Positions 8,060 through 15,536 of a DNA stretch of 29,190 nucleotides are shown in pieces (within the stretch, counting starts at the first letter, position 1; every line of letters starts with the position of its first letter). The stretch lies in the NCBI GenBank assembly GCA_043744275.1, contig JAYTUY010000060.1, positions 1-29,190 on the forward strand. The letters run 5' to 3'. Position numbers and translations under genes: made by a program. Origin of the DNA: JAAFJT01 sp043744275. GTDB taxonomy: Bacteria; Bacteroidota; Bacteroidia; Chitinophagales; Saprospiraceae. The notes under the pieces are model-generated. The model worked only from the letters and a program-made list of their open reading frames with translations, searched no databases and was not told where the DNA came from.

Positions 8060-9861
8060 ATAAAATAAATGATTTCGTTGTTCGATTTGCGAATGTTAAT
8101 GGTACGGGTTCGGCGAGTGCGAATTTTCTATTTGCCAAAGCCATTTTTAGAATGGGCATTCCCGTCACCCCTAAAAACATTTTTCCATCCAATATTCAAG
8201 GCTTGCCCACTTGGTATGAAGTCCGCGTGAGCGAAAAAGGCTATCTCGGTAGGAGAGAAGGTATTGATTTGATGGTCTGTGTGAACCCTCAAAGCATGGC
8301 AAAAGACATTCAAAGCGTCAAGCCAGGTGGATATTTCCTCTACGACAGCACCAAGAAGCTGCATCCCGACTTTGAAAGACCCGATATTCATTTTATCGGC
8401 ATCCCTTTGATGGAAATATGCATCCGTGAGTTCACAGACCCTCGACAAAGGCAATTATTCAAAAACATAATCTATGTGGGTGCTCTCTGTGCGCTTTTGG
8501 ATATTGAATTTGCCGTTTTAGAAGGGCTTTTAGCCGATCAATTCAAGGGTAAAGAAAAATTGATTGCGCCCAATATTAAATCCCTCAAATTAGGCATCGA
8601 TTATATCCAACAGAATTACAGCTATCCGCTGCCCATTCGTTTGGAACGCCGCGATATGATTGGCAATAAAATACTCATGGATGGCAACTCTGCGTGTGGA
8701 TTGGGAGCCGTTTATGGTGGTGCAACCTGCGTAGCATGGTATCCGATAACGCCCTCAACTTCTGTAGTAGAAGCCTACGAGGATTATGCGAAGGAATTGC
8801 GCGTCGATCCTGTCACGGGGGCTAATAATTTCGCCATTGTTCAGGCGGAGGATGAATTGGCTGCGCTCGGTATGGTCATCGGGGCGAATTGGAATGGGGC
8901 AAGGTCGTTTACGGCTACTTCGGGTCCAGGCGTTTCCTTGATGAATGAATTTTTGGGTTTGGCTTATTTTGCAGAAATACCAACGGTGTTGATTGATGTT
9001 CAAAGAACAGGTCCATCAACAGGTATGCCGACTCGAACGCAACAATCCGATGTATTATTAGCGGCTTATGCCTCTCATGGCGATACTAAACACGTTTTGT
9101 TGTTTCCAAGTACGCCGAAAGAGTGTTTTGAAATGACTGCACAGGCTTTTGATTTGGCTGAACAGTTGCAAACACCTATTATTCTCTTGACTGATTTGGA
9201 TTTGGGCATGAACGACCACGTCACCGAGCCTTTAGAGTGGGACGATAGCCGTGAATACAAGCGCGGCAAAGTCCTCACTGCCGAAGATCTCGAAAGCATG
9301 GGGCGTTTTGGGCGTTATTTAGATGTGGATGGTGATGGCATTACGTACAGAACCTATCCAGGTACGCATCCGACCAAAGGCTCTTACTTTACGCGCGGCA
9401 CTTCTCACACCGAGTACGCCACTTATACAGAAGACAGCAATGAATATGTCAAAAACATGGAGCGGCTATTGGTCAAGTGGGAAACGGCTAAAGAATATGT
9501 GCCGACCCCTCAGTTTTACGACAATAAAATTGAGAATGACTATGCTATGCTCTTTTTCGGGACGTCCATATATGCCGCAGAGGAGGCTATGGATTTGTTG
9601 AAAGAACAAGGCGTTGATATGAATGCCATCAGAATCAAAGCATTTCCTTTCAATGATGAAGTGAAAGCGTTCATTAAATCGCATAAAAAGGTATTTGTCA
9701 TAGAACAGAATCGAGATGCTCAATTACGGACTCTATTGGTCAATGAATTAGAAATCAATCCGAGTAAATTAGTACCCATCCTCAATTATGACGGCATGCC
9801 CATCACAGCAGACAAGATTACTCGTTTAATAGGGGAGCATGTTCATATTGAGGTGTCATAA
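8047..9861 (+). CDS. korA: 2-oxoacid:acceptor oxidoreductase, fused gamma-alpha subunit (KorA-like)
   Basis: 604 aa. Residues 1 to about 185 are the gamma domain (FANVNGTGSASANFLFAKAIFRMG; GRREGIDLMVCVNPQS). The alpha domain starts near GNSACGLGAVYGG and carries YPITPSTS, QAEDELAALGMVIGA, TSGPGVSLM and GPSTGMPTRTQQSD, typical of the pyruvate/2-oxoglutarate:ferredoxin family. The gamma-alpha order in one chain is the KorA type. With the beta subunit downstream it should perform CoA-dependent oxidative decarboxylation of a 2-oxoacid (2-oxoglutarate most likely) with ferredoxin-like electron transfer. The start overlaps the end of the preceding gene. A one-mismatch motif copy (AACTGAGGGG, minus) at 9506 is read as TPQF. 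Substrate cannot be settled from sequence alone. Confidence 0.88.
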   Translation: MLRVDKINDFVVRFANVNGTGSASANFLFAKAIFRMGIPVTPKNIFPSNIQGLPTWYEVRVSEKGYLGRREGIDLMVCVNPQSMAKDIQSVKPGGYFLYDSTKKLHPDFERPDIHFIGIPLMEICIREFTDPRQRQLFKNIIYVGALCALLDIEFAVLEGLLADQFKGKEKLIAPNIKSLKLGIDYIQQNYSYPLPIRLERRDMIGNKILMDGNSACGLGAVYGGATCVAWYPITPSTSVVEAYEDYAKELRVDPVTGANNFAIVQAEDELAALGMVIGANWNGARSFTATSGPGVSLMNEFLGLAYFAEIPTVLIDVQRTGPSTGMPTRTQQSDVLLAAYASHGDTKHVLLFPSTPKECFEMTAQAFDLAEQLQTPIILLTDLDLGMNDHVTEPLEWDDSREYKRGKVLTAEDLESMGRFGRYLDVDGDGITYRTYPGTHPTKGSYFTRGTSHTEYATYTEDSNEYVKNMERLLVKWETAKEYVPTPQFYDNKIENDYAMLFFGTSIYAAEEAMDLLKEQGVDMNAIRIKAFPFNDEVKAFIKSHKKVFVIEQNRDAQLRTLLVNELEINPSKLVPILNYDGMPITADKITRLIGEHVHIEVS

Positions 9862-9877
9862 AATAGACATGATGTCA

Positions 9878-9982
9878 TGGGAACACGGATAACACGGATT
9901 TAGCTGATTTACGCTGTTTAATTAAAAAATAAAAAAAAAAAATCTGTGAAAATCCGCTAAATCCGCGTCATCCGCGTTCCCA
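9878..9982. repeat. imperfect 39-bp inverted repeat (AACACGGAT type)
   Basis: Arms 9878-9916 and 9944-9982 pair with only a few mismatches (TGGGAACACGGATAACACGG against the complement of CCGCGTCATCCGCGTTCCCA). The loop is a 27-nt A-rich stretch. The shape is that of a small non-autonomous element or large hairpin. Confidence 0.75.
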
Positions 9983-10037
9983 TAAAACACCACTACAACA
10001 TGCATATTGTATTATTTTAATAAAAAAACTGACGAAA

Positions 10038-10047
10038 TACTGAGGGG
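10038..10047 (+). repeat. TACTGAGGGG copy
   Basis: Exact motif in the korA-korB spacer; flanks A...G. Confidence 0.9.
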
Positions 10048-10067
10048 GGTAAATTAAAATGAACAAC

Positions 10068-10127
10068 CTCCCATTTTCAATTCTCAACCACCCATTTTCA
10101 ATTCTCAATTTTCAATTTTCAATTAAA
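10068..10127. repeat. heptameric simple repeat next to a start codon
   Basis: Repeats of a 7-bp unit, TTTTCAA / TTCTCAA, occupy the 60 bp before the beta subunit ATG at 10133. The same sort of unit appears near 4010-4040 and at 22386-22410 before the haloperoxidase gene. No Shine-Dalgarno is present. Confidence 0.6.
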
Positions 10128-10132
10128 AAACT

Positions 10133-11185
10133 ATGTCATTCGTATTACCTAAATTCAGACATCCATCATTACCGAAAAATAATATAGGCTTCACCACCAA
10201 AGAGTATGAGGGTGTGCTATCAACGCTCTGTGCCGGCTGTGGACACGACTCTATCAGTGCGGGCATCGTTCAAGCCTGTTTTGAATTGAATATAGAACCG
10301 CATAGATTGGCGAAGCTATCGGGTATAGGGTGCTCATCCAAGACTCCAGCCTACTTCTTGAGCAATTCACACGGCTTCAATTCCGTACACGGGCGGATGC
10401 CTTCGGTAGCGACGGGCGCGTATATGGCAAATAGAGACCTCATTTATCTGGGTGTATCAGGCGATGGCGATTCAGCCTCCATCGGCATGGGACAGTTGGT
10501 TCACGCCATTCGACGCAATATCAACATGGTTTATATTGTCATGAACAACGGTTGTTACGGCTTAACAAAGGGGCAGGACTCTGCGACTGCGGACAATGGC
10601 TCTAAAAGCAAGTCAGGTTCTGTCAATATGTTCCAAGCCATAGACTTATGTGGTTTAGCCCTTGAGTTGGGTGCAGGATTCGTGGCTCAAAGCTTTTCAG
10701 GGGATAAAAAACAGTTGATACCCTTGATAAAAGCGGCGATAGACCATCAGGGCTTTGCTTTTATCAACGTGATTTCGCCTTGCGTCACGTTTAACAACAA
10801 TGTAGGCTCTACAAAATCCTACGATTATGTGAGAGAACACGTTGAGGCTACCTCTACCATAGATTTTGTACCGCTACAAAAAGAAATAAAAACGACATAT
10901 ACTGAGGGGTCTGATACGGACATCAAAATGCACGATGGCTCGCACATTCATCTCCACAAACTCGAACAAGACTGGAATCCGCAGGATAGACTCTCTTCAG
11001 CCAACGCCTTGATGAAAGCCCGCATGGACAATAAAATACTAACAGGTCTCATCTTCATTGATGAAGACTCAAACCCCTTGCACAGTGTCCTCAATACCAC
11101 TCAAAAGCCCCTGAATACACTCAAGGAGAAGGAATTATGTCCAGGTTCTAAGGGATTAGAGGGTATTAATGCAGGATTCAGGTAA
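10133..11185 (+). CDS. korB: 2-oxoacid:ferredoxin oxidoreductase beta subunit (KorB-like, TPP-binding)
   Basis: 350 aa. Starts at ATG 10133. CAGCGHDS near residue 35 holds the Cys that, with later Cys residues (GIGCSSK, PCVTFNN), forms the proximal 4Fe-4S site in this family. The thiamine diphosphate signature is GDGDSASIGMGQLVHAIRRN followed by VMNNGCYGLTKGQDS. It pairs with the fused gamma-alpha subunit upstream; together with the 6269 oxidoreductase they form a three-gene unit of a type found in Bacteroidota genomes. The spacing of 271 bp suggests either read-through or an extra promoter in the spacer. The C-terminus (about 255 to 350) includes YTEGSD, made by a motif copy at 10900. A strong hairpin follows at 11202. 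Confidence 0.9.
   Translation: MSFVLPKFRHPSLPKNNIGFTTKEYEGVLSTLCAGCGHDSISAGIVQACFELNIEPHRLAKLSGIGCSSKTPAYFLSNSHGFNSVHGRMPSVATGAYMANRDLIYLGVSGDGDSASIGMGQLVHAIRRNINMVYIVMNNGCYGLTKGQDSATADNGSKSKSGSVNMFQAIDLCGLALELGAGFVAQSFSGDKKQLIPLIKAAIDHQGFAFINVISPCVTFNNNVGSTKSYDYVREHVEATSTIDFVPLQKEIKTTYTEGSDTDIKMHDGSHIHLHKLEQDWNPQDRLSSANALMKARMDNKILTGLIFIDEDSNPLHSVLNTTQKPLNTLKEKELCPGSKGLEGINAGFR
10900..10909 (+). repeat. TACTGAGGGG copy
   Basis: Exact motif in korB, read as YTEGS; flanks A...T. Confidence 0.9.
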
Positions 11186-11201
11186 CAGTTGACAGAATCG
11201 T

Positions 11202-11274
11202 TTTTTGTCATTCAGCAGGAATCTCTTTTGTGCATTCGTAAATGCAAAAAGAGATTCCTGCTGAATGACAAAAA
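11202..11274. repeat. long near-perfect inverted repeat (GTCATTCAGCAGG type)
   Basis: Arms of about 28 bp (11202-11229 with 11246-11274), containing GTCATTCAGCAGGAATCTC and its complement; a few more pairs form inside the loop (TGCATT / AATGCA). It begins 16 bp after the korB stop, so it may serve as its terminator, but the long arms also fit a mobile hairpin repeat. Confidence 0.8.
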
Positions 11275-11573
11275 GCCTATGAGCCTATTGTGTTTTAAAA
11301 ATAAACCAACTGCCATGTACAATACCATCAAATCCCCTCAAACAATCTCCTATTGCCCAATAAAAACCAAGCATTTTCCTATAAAAACAGACAAAAATCC
11401 TCAATAACACCCATTTTCCCACAATACCCCTCAGTCATTGACAAATAGCTGACACCTACGCCAAATACCTTTCTATTTTGAAAAAATAGCAATCACGTTT
11501 CGAGAAATAGCCATCAGTTTTCGAAAAATAGCCTTCACGTTTCGAAAAATAGCCGTCAATAACCGTTTGATAG

Positions 11574-11599
11574 TAGAGACGCAATGCATTGCGTCTCTA
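11574..11599. repeat. REP palindrome, GACGCAATGCATTGCGTC variant
   Basis: Perfect 26-nt palindrome TAGAGACGCAATG and its complement, centred on ATGCAT. It belongs to the same family as the copies at 11677, 11776, 12029, 12542 and 12633 near the transposase. Confidence 0.85.
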
Positions 11600-11676
11600 A
11601 TTTTGGAAAAATAGCCATCAATAATCGTTTGACAACGTCCTGTTTTGAAAAAATACGTGTCAATATCCGTTTAACT

Positions 11677-11704
11677 GTAGAGACGCGATGCATCGCGTCT
11701 CTAC
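11677..11704. repeat. REP palindrome, GACGCGATGCATCGCGTC variant
   Basis: Perfect 28-nt palindrome, GTAGAGACGCGATG and its complement. Identical to the copies at 12542 and 12633. Confidence 0.9.
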
Positions 11705-11775
11705 CCATCCAAAAAATAGGCATTAAAAACCGTTTGACATTCCCCCTTTTCAAATAATATTCATGATAACATTTT

Positions 11776-11795
11776 AGACGCAATGCATTGCGTCT
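11776..11795. repeat. REP palindrome, shortened copy
   Basis: AGACGCAATG and its complement; the left GTAG arm end is lost but CTCTACT continues on the right. Confidence 0.75.
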
Positions 11796-11896
11796 CTACT
11801 TTTAAATTCCTACATTTACTCATTAAAAAATACACCGAATTATGATTGTTCGACATCACACACCAAAACCATAATTTGTTAATCAAAAAACAAAAA

Positions 11897-12520
11897 ATGA
11901 ACTACACCAAATACCAAAACAAATACCGCATTCCACCTGCCCGATTAGAAAATTGGAATTATGGAGCTGCGGGTTCATATTTTATAACAATTTGCACCAA
12001 AAATAGAAATCATTATTTTGGTGAAATCGTAGAGACGCGATGCATCGCGTCTGAACTCGTAGAAACGGATGGCAATCCGTCTGAACACGTAAAGACGGAT
12101 GGCAATCCGTCTCTACAGCAAATGCAATTGACAGAATTGGGTAAAATGGCAGAAACCGAATGGTTAAAAACGATTGAAATGCGCCCTGATATGAATTTGG
12201 AAATGGGTGAATTTATCGTCATGCCCAATCATTTTCATGCGATTATCATTATCGGAGATAATGAATTTAATACGGCGGCGGCGGCGGGTAATACGTTCGG
12301 ATCACAATCAAAAAATTTGGCATCTATAGTCCGTGGATTTAAATCTGCTATGACAACCCATGCTCGTAAAATGGGTAATCCAGATTTCGGTTGGCAAGAA
12401 CGTTACCATGACCATATTATCCGAAATTCGGATTCTTTTGAACGAATTCAACACTATATTGCAAACAATCCTGCCAAATGGAACGATGACAAATTTAACA
12501 ATCACAACCATCCGAAATAA
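11897..12520 (+). CDS. REP-associated tyrosine transposase (RAYT, Y1_Tnp family)
   Basis: 207 aa from ATG 11897; the frame is open upstream to 11846 (TTG) but MNYTKYQNKYRIPPARLENW is the usual family beginning. The HUH motif is NHFHAII (His112, His114), preceded by MGEFIVMP, and the likely nucleophile Tyr lies in WQERYHDHIIRN. RAYTs are single-strand nucleases thought to move REP palindromes, and REP copies flank this gene on both sides. Odd feature: residues about 44-73 (VETRCIASELVETDGNPSEH...) are encoded by REP-like palindromes inserted in frame between GEI and QQMQLTELGKM. Whether the enzyme tolerates this insert is unknown, but it sits before the catalytic core and no frame is broken. 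No terminal inverted repeats of a classic IS are seen. Confidence 0.88.
   Translation: MNYTKYQNKYRIPPARLENWNYGAAGSYFITICTKNRNHYFGEIVETRCIASELVETDGNPSEHVKTDGNPSLQQMQLTELGKMAETEWLKTIEMRPDMNLEMGEFIVMPNHFHAIIIIGDNEFNTAAAAGNTFGSQSKNLASIVRGFKSAMTTHARKMGNPDFGWQERYHDHIIRNSDSFERIQHYIANNPAKWNDDKFNNHNHPK
12029..12116. repeat. REP-like palindrome cluster inside the transposase gene
   Basis: Three palindromic segments in tandem: one of the GACGCGATGCATCGCGTC type (12029-12052) and two of the ACGGATGGCAATCCGTC type (about 12059-12084 and 12089-12116). The cluster begins GTAGAG and ends CTCTAC, so as a whole it looks like one REP whose middle was expanded. It is translated in frame. Confidence 0.85.
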
Positions 12521-12660
12521 GAATGACCTAACCACACGTGTGTAGAGACGCGATGCATCGCGTCTCTACCATGTAAAATGAAATCAACAATGTCATAACA
12601 ATCCGAAATAACAATGACCCAACCACACGTATGTAGAGACGCGATGCATCGCGTCTCTAC
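12511..12660 (+). repeat. direct duplication of transposase 3' end plus REP
   Basis: 12511-12569 and 12601-12660 are near-identical (ATCCGAAATAA, AATGACC, AACCACACGT, then a full 28-nt REP palindrome at 12542-12569 and at 12633-12660). The repeated unit begins in the last codons of the transposase, so the REP moved or was duplicated with gene-end sequence. Confidence 0.85.
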
Positions 12661-12733
12661 ATGCAATTTCCTGAATTGCGCGCGGATTCGGGCTATGCTG
12701 TTGCTTAATAATAACCTCGTTTTTACGGCAAAA

Positions 12734-12743
12734 TACTGAGGGG
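12734..12743 (+). repeat. TACTGAGGGG copy
   Basis: Exact motif directly before the gene remnant; last copy before the 5.1-kb motif-free stretch; flanks A...T. Confidence 0.9.
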
Positions 12744-12913
12744 TGTATATTCTCGAACGGACTTCCTTAGTTCAAGGCATGTCTCCTAAAGAAATCGCTG
12801 ATATTGTGTCAGAACATTTAATTAATATTGTAAAAAAGCAATTTCAAGTAACCAAAGAATAATATCAAGAAGAAAATGGGATAATAGATGTTGAGAACAT
12901 GCCTGAACTTTAA
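12743..12913 (+). pseudogene. remnant of a gene 3' end with an internal stop
   Basis: Reading from 12743 gives VYILERTSLVQGMSPKEIAD, then IVSEHLINIVKKQFQVTKE, a TAA at 12860-12862, and in the same frame YQEENGIIDVENMPEL followed by TAA at 12911. The composition is protein-like and a good terminator follows at 12951, as after a real gene. The frame is stopped on its left by the TGA that belongs to the motif copy at 12734. No parent family recognised. It could instead be a tiny gene starting at ATG 12779. Confidence 0.45.
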
Positions 12914-12950
12914 CTGAGCAAAGAATAAAACAATGAATTTAAAAAATTAT

Positions 12951-12987
12951 AAAAAAGCCTCTTGCAATAAGCAAGAGGCTTTTTTTT
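12951..12987 (+). terminator. intrinsic terminator
   Basis: Nine-bp GC-rich stem GCCTCTTGC / GCAAGAGGC (12957-12965, 12971-12979), 5-nt loop, then eight T. A run of A precedes the stem, so it can work on both strands. It follows the gene remnant. Confidence 0.9.
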
Positions 12988-13011
12988 GTCAATATATGAG
13001 TTTGAGTGTTA

Positions 13012-13083
13012 CCAAAATAGGTGTAAATAATTGTTTGATAGCTTTTTTTAGAAAAAATAGCACACAATACCCATTTGATGATA
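13012..13083. repeat. two more degenerate AATAGC...GTTTGATA units
   Basis: CAAAATAGGTGTAAATAATT followed by GTTTGATAG, then GAAAAAATAGCACACAATAC followed by CCATTTGATG. They match the unit type of the 11461-11770 array, on the other side of the transposase. Confidence 0.5.
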
Positions 13084-13225
13084 CTAATTGAGACCTAATT
13101 ATTTTCAATATTTCTTAAACTCAATTTTTAAAAAATAATTACTTTTTATTTTGTAAAAAACTATGACCAACAAAGTAAAACAAAAAATAAAACAAAAAGA
13201 AGCATAATAGTTAAATTAAAATTTC

Positions 13226-13234
13226 GTACTTTGT
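13226..13234 (+). promoter_or_regulatory. possible -7 box of the restriction-modification operon
   Basis: GTACTTTGT sits about 22-30 bp before the methyltransferase ATG. It resembles the Bacteroidota TAnnTTTG element but is one base short, and no clear -33 TTTG is placed 19 bp upstream. Confidence 0.3.
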
Positions 13235-13255
13235 GGCTATAAAATTTAATAACGA

Positions 13256-15532
13256 ATGACGGAACAGATAGAGAATAAATCTAAAAAATTATACGCTTAC
13301 AGTCTATTCAGTGGTGGAGGAGGTTTTCATATAGGAATGGAAAAAGCTGGATTTAATATTTTGGTAGCCAATGATATAGAAATCAAAGCAGAAGAAACGC
13401 ACAAAAAAAATTGGCCTGAAACGCCTTTTTTACTTAAAGATATTAGGCTCGTTTCAAGTGAAGAACTTCTAAAGCTTTCGGGCGGAATAAAACCTGATTT
13501 TATATTTGGAGGACCACCTTGTCAAGGGTTTTCAACATTAGGAGCTAAGCTATCAAGCGATCCAAGAAATGTTCTTTTTGACCATTTTGTTAGAGTAGTA
13601 GATGAATTAAACCCTAAATGTTTTCTTTTTGAAAATGTTAAGTCATTAACAACAATGTATGATGGACAATTTAAAGAGAATATTGAGAATAAATTTGAAT
13701 CAATTGGTTATAAAGTTTCCTGTGTAATATTAAATGCTGCAGATTATGGTGTACCTCAACATAGATACCGCGTTTTTTTCTTTGGAACAAAATTAGAAGC
13801 TGAATTTAAGTTTCCTCAACCCACTCATGGGCCATCTTCCAAAAGTAATACACCTTACAGAACTGTGGGAGAAGCGATTATGGATTTAGTTGAATACGAT
13901 GAAAAAACTATACCTAATCATTTAGCATTATCTCATTCTGAAACAGTCATTAATAGATATAAATTAATTAAAGAAGGCGAAAAACTACCACCTAAAGAAT
14001 CTTTACCCAAAGAATTACAACGTACCAACTTTGGTAATACTTATAAAAGATTACATAGGAACGAACCATCATTAACGATGGTTCCTGGTAATAATGCTTT
14101 TCCAATACATCCAACACTTAATCGAAGTCTTACACCAAGAGAAGCGGCAAGAATTCAAACTTTTCCCGATAATCATTTATTTGAAGGAGATAGACGACGA
14201 CAATGTATCCTTGTTGGTAATGCTGTACCACCCCTATTAGCAGAAGTGTTAGGAAAGGAAATAATTAAACACATTCAAACGACTAAATTACGAGAAGCTA
14301 AAATAGTTGACATGAATTATTTAATAAATTTCAATAGTTCAATTTTAGAAAGCACTTTGCCATTAAAAAGATTAAATCAATTGAATTCTACAGATGGTTT
14401 TATTGATTTATTCAGTGGTGCGGGAGGTTTTACAATTGGATTTGCTAAAAGTGGTTGGAAACCGCTTTTAAGCGTTGATATTAACAAAAATGTTAGTGAC
14501 ACACATCTATTTAATATGCCTACATTCCCTTATCTTGAAGGTGATTTAGGGGAAGTTAATTTTAGGAATACCATCATAGATAAATTCAAAGGTCAAGAAA
14601 TAGGTTTAGTAGTGGGAGGTCCTCCGTGTCAAGGATTCTCTATTTTCGGAAAAAGGAGATTTGTAAATACTCAAGGGTATGATACGCACATAGACCCAAG
14701 AAATAAACTTGTTTATGCATATTTGGAAGTTGTAAAAGAAATAAATCCAAGATGGTTCTTAATGGAGAATGTACCAGGATTAGCTAATTTAGATGATGGA
14801 CTATTTTTAGAAAAACTTTTAGAAGAATTCAAAGCACTTGGCTATCCAAATACTGAATATAAGGTTTTGAATGCCGCAGATTATGGTGTTCCTCAACAAA
14901 GAAAACGACTTATTATTATTGGAAATAGAACAGGACATATTATCCCTTGGCCTAAGAGGAAATATTTTGAAGAACCTAAAGATTGGCAAAAACCATTCAG
15001 AACTGTTGGTGAGGCTATTTTTGATTTAATGTCAGAGAATTCATATAGCCAATTGCCAAATCATGTACCTATGAATCATAAACCTTTATTAGTTGAAAGA
15101 TATAAATACATTGAGGAAGGTTGCAAATTAGATATATCCAAATTGCCAGATGAATTAAAAAGTGGTTATAGAACAGATGAAGTCAAAAATTATAGCCATG
15201 TATTTAAGCGACTTCACAGAAATAAACCTGCTCACACAATGGTTCCAGGTCACAATGCTTTTCCTGTACATCCTGTTTTAAATAGAACACTAACAGTTAG
15301 AGAAGCTGCCAGAATTCAAACTTTTCCTGATGAAATTATCTTTCAAGGAAATAGACAAGAACAATGTATCCAAGTAGGCAATGCCTTTCCGCCAATGTTA
15401 GCTGAGATATTAGCTAATAATATTAAAAAAGCAGAAATTAATGGTTGGTTTCCTAATGAAGTTTCGCCATCTGCTTGGTATTCTTTACTTGAAAAACAAA
15501 ATTCAGAAAACCCTATTTTAGAATTATTTTAG
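13256..15532 (+). CDS. fused double DNA (cytosine-5) methyltransferase
   Basis: 758 aa with two complete C5-methyltransferase domains. First (about 10-345): motif I LFSGGGGFHIGMEKAGF, motif IV GGPPCQGFSTLG with catalytic Cys89, motif VI FENVKS, motif VIII PQHRYRVFFFG, motif X GNAVPPLLAEVLG. Second (about 383-735): LFSGAGGFTIGFAKSGW, GGPPCQGFSIFG with Cys458, MENVPGL, PQQRKRLIIIG, GNAFPPMLAEILA. All key residues are present in both. The two target-recognition regions are alike in layout (RTVGEAI ... YKRLHRNEPSLTMVPGNNAF versus FKRLHRNKPAHTMVPGHNAF) but differ in between. Such pairs usually modify the two strands of an asymmetric site, each domain one strand. It is followed 4 bp later by an endonuclease. 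No motif copy lies in it, and it is AT-rich, consistent with transfer. Confidence 0.93.
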   Translation: MTEQIENKSKKLYAYSLFSGGGGFHIGMEKAGFNILVANDIEIKAEETHKKNWPETPFLLKDIRLVSSEELLKLSGGIKPDFIFGGPPCQGFSTLGAKLSSDPRNVLFDHFVRVVDELNPKCFLFENVKSLTTMYDGQFKENIENKFESIGYKVSCVILNAADYGVPQHRYRVFFFGTKLEAEFKFPQPTHGPSSKSNTPYRTVGEAIMDLVEYDEKTIPNHLALSHSETVINRYKLIKEGEKLPPKESLPKELQRTNFGNTYKRLHRNEPSLTMVPGNNAFPIHPTLNRSLTPREAARIQTFPDNHLFEGDRRRQCILVGNAVPPLLAEVLGKEIIKHIQTTKLREAKIVDMNYLINFNSSILESTLPLKRLNQLNSTDGFIDLFSGAGGFTIGFAKSGWKPLLSVDINKNVSDTHLFNMPTFPYLEGDLGEVNFRNTIIDKFKGQEIGLVVGGPPCQGFSIFGKRRFVNTQGYDTHIDPRNKLVYAYLEVVKEINPRWFLMENVPGLANLDDGLFLEKLLEEFKALGYPNTEYKVLNAADYGVPQQRKRLIIIGNRTGHIIPWPKRKYFEEPKDWQKPFRTVGEAIFDLMSENSYSQLPNHVPMNHKPLLVERYKYIEEGCKLDISKLPDELKSGYRTDEVKNYSHVFKRLHRNKPAHTMVPGHNAFPVHPVLNRTLTVREAARIQTFPDEIIFQGNRQEQCIQVGNAFPPMLAEILANNIKKAEINGWFPNEVSPSAWYSLLEKQNSENPILELF

Positions 15533-15536
15533 AATT

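Larger units (their letters stand above)
9862..10132. other. repeat-filled gap between the alpha and beta subunit genes
   Basis: 271 bp between two genes that must work together. It holds an imperfect 39-bp inverted repeat (9878-9982), a motif copy at 10038, and a run of ATTTTCAATTCTCAA units just before the beta start codon. No start codon or frame is lost in the flanking genes, so the DNA seems to have accumulated in a permissive spacer. Confidence 0.6.
11461..11770. repeat. array of degenerate 25-40 bp units (AATAGCCATCAATAACCGTTTGA)
   Basis: At least seven units with the approximate form GAAAAATAGCCATCAATA / ACCGTTTGACA lie here; early units are shorter (AAATAGCCATCAGTTTTCG, AAATAGCCTTCACGTTTCG) and later ones are separated by REP palindromes. 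Two more units lie at about 13012-13083 before the methyltransferase. Spacing is irregular and units diverge, so this is not a CRISPR. Confidence 0.65.
11186..11896. other. repeat-rich intergenic region before the transposase
   Basis: 711 bp without a real gene. From left to right: a long inverted repeat (11202-11274), an A/C-rich stretch with a degenerate motif at 11427, an array of degenerate units of about 30 bp (11461-11770), and three REP palindromes (11574, 11677, 11776). Open frames on both strands here are by-products of the repeats. Confidence 0.7.
12521..13255. other. intergenic region between transposase and methyltransferase
   Basis: 735 bp holding two REP palindromes (12542, 12633), a motif copy at 12734, a gene remnant (12743-12913), an intrinsic terminator (12951-12987), two degenerate repeat units (13012-13083) and the AT-rich upstream region of the methyltransferase. 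Confidence 0.7.

Noticed and set aside
11189..11407. Open frame of 72 codons on the plus strand
   Set aside because: Begins with TTG and runs through the arms of the 11202-11274 inverted repeat and low-complexity A/C-rich DNA; no protein-like pattern.
11461..11770. CRISPR-like array
   Set aside because: Units are diverged, spacing is irregular, REPs are interleaved and no cas gene is present.
11556..11783. Open frame of 75 codons on the minus strand with repeating VKRxLMxIF
   Set aside because: The repeated peptide simply reflects the degenerate 30-bp DNA units and REP palindromes; no ATG-supported gene structure.
12013..12228. Minus-strand open frame inside the transposase gene
   Set aside because: Shadow of the real gene and its palindromes.
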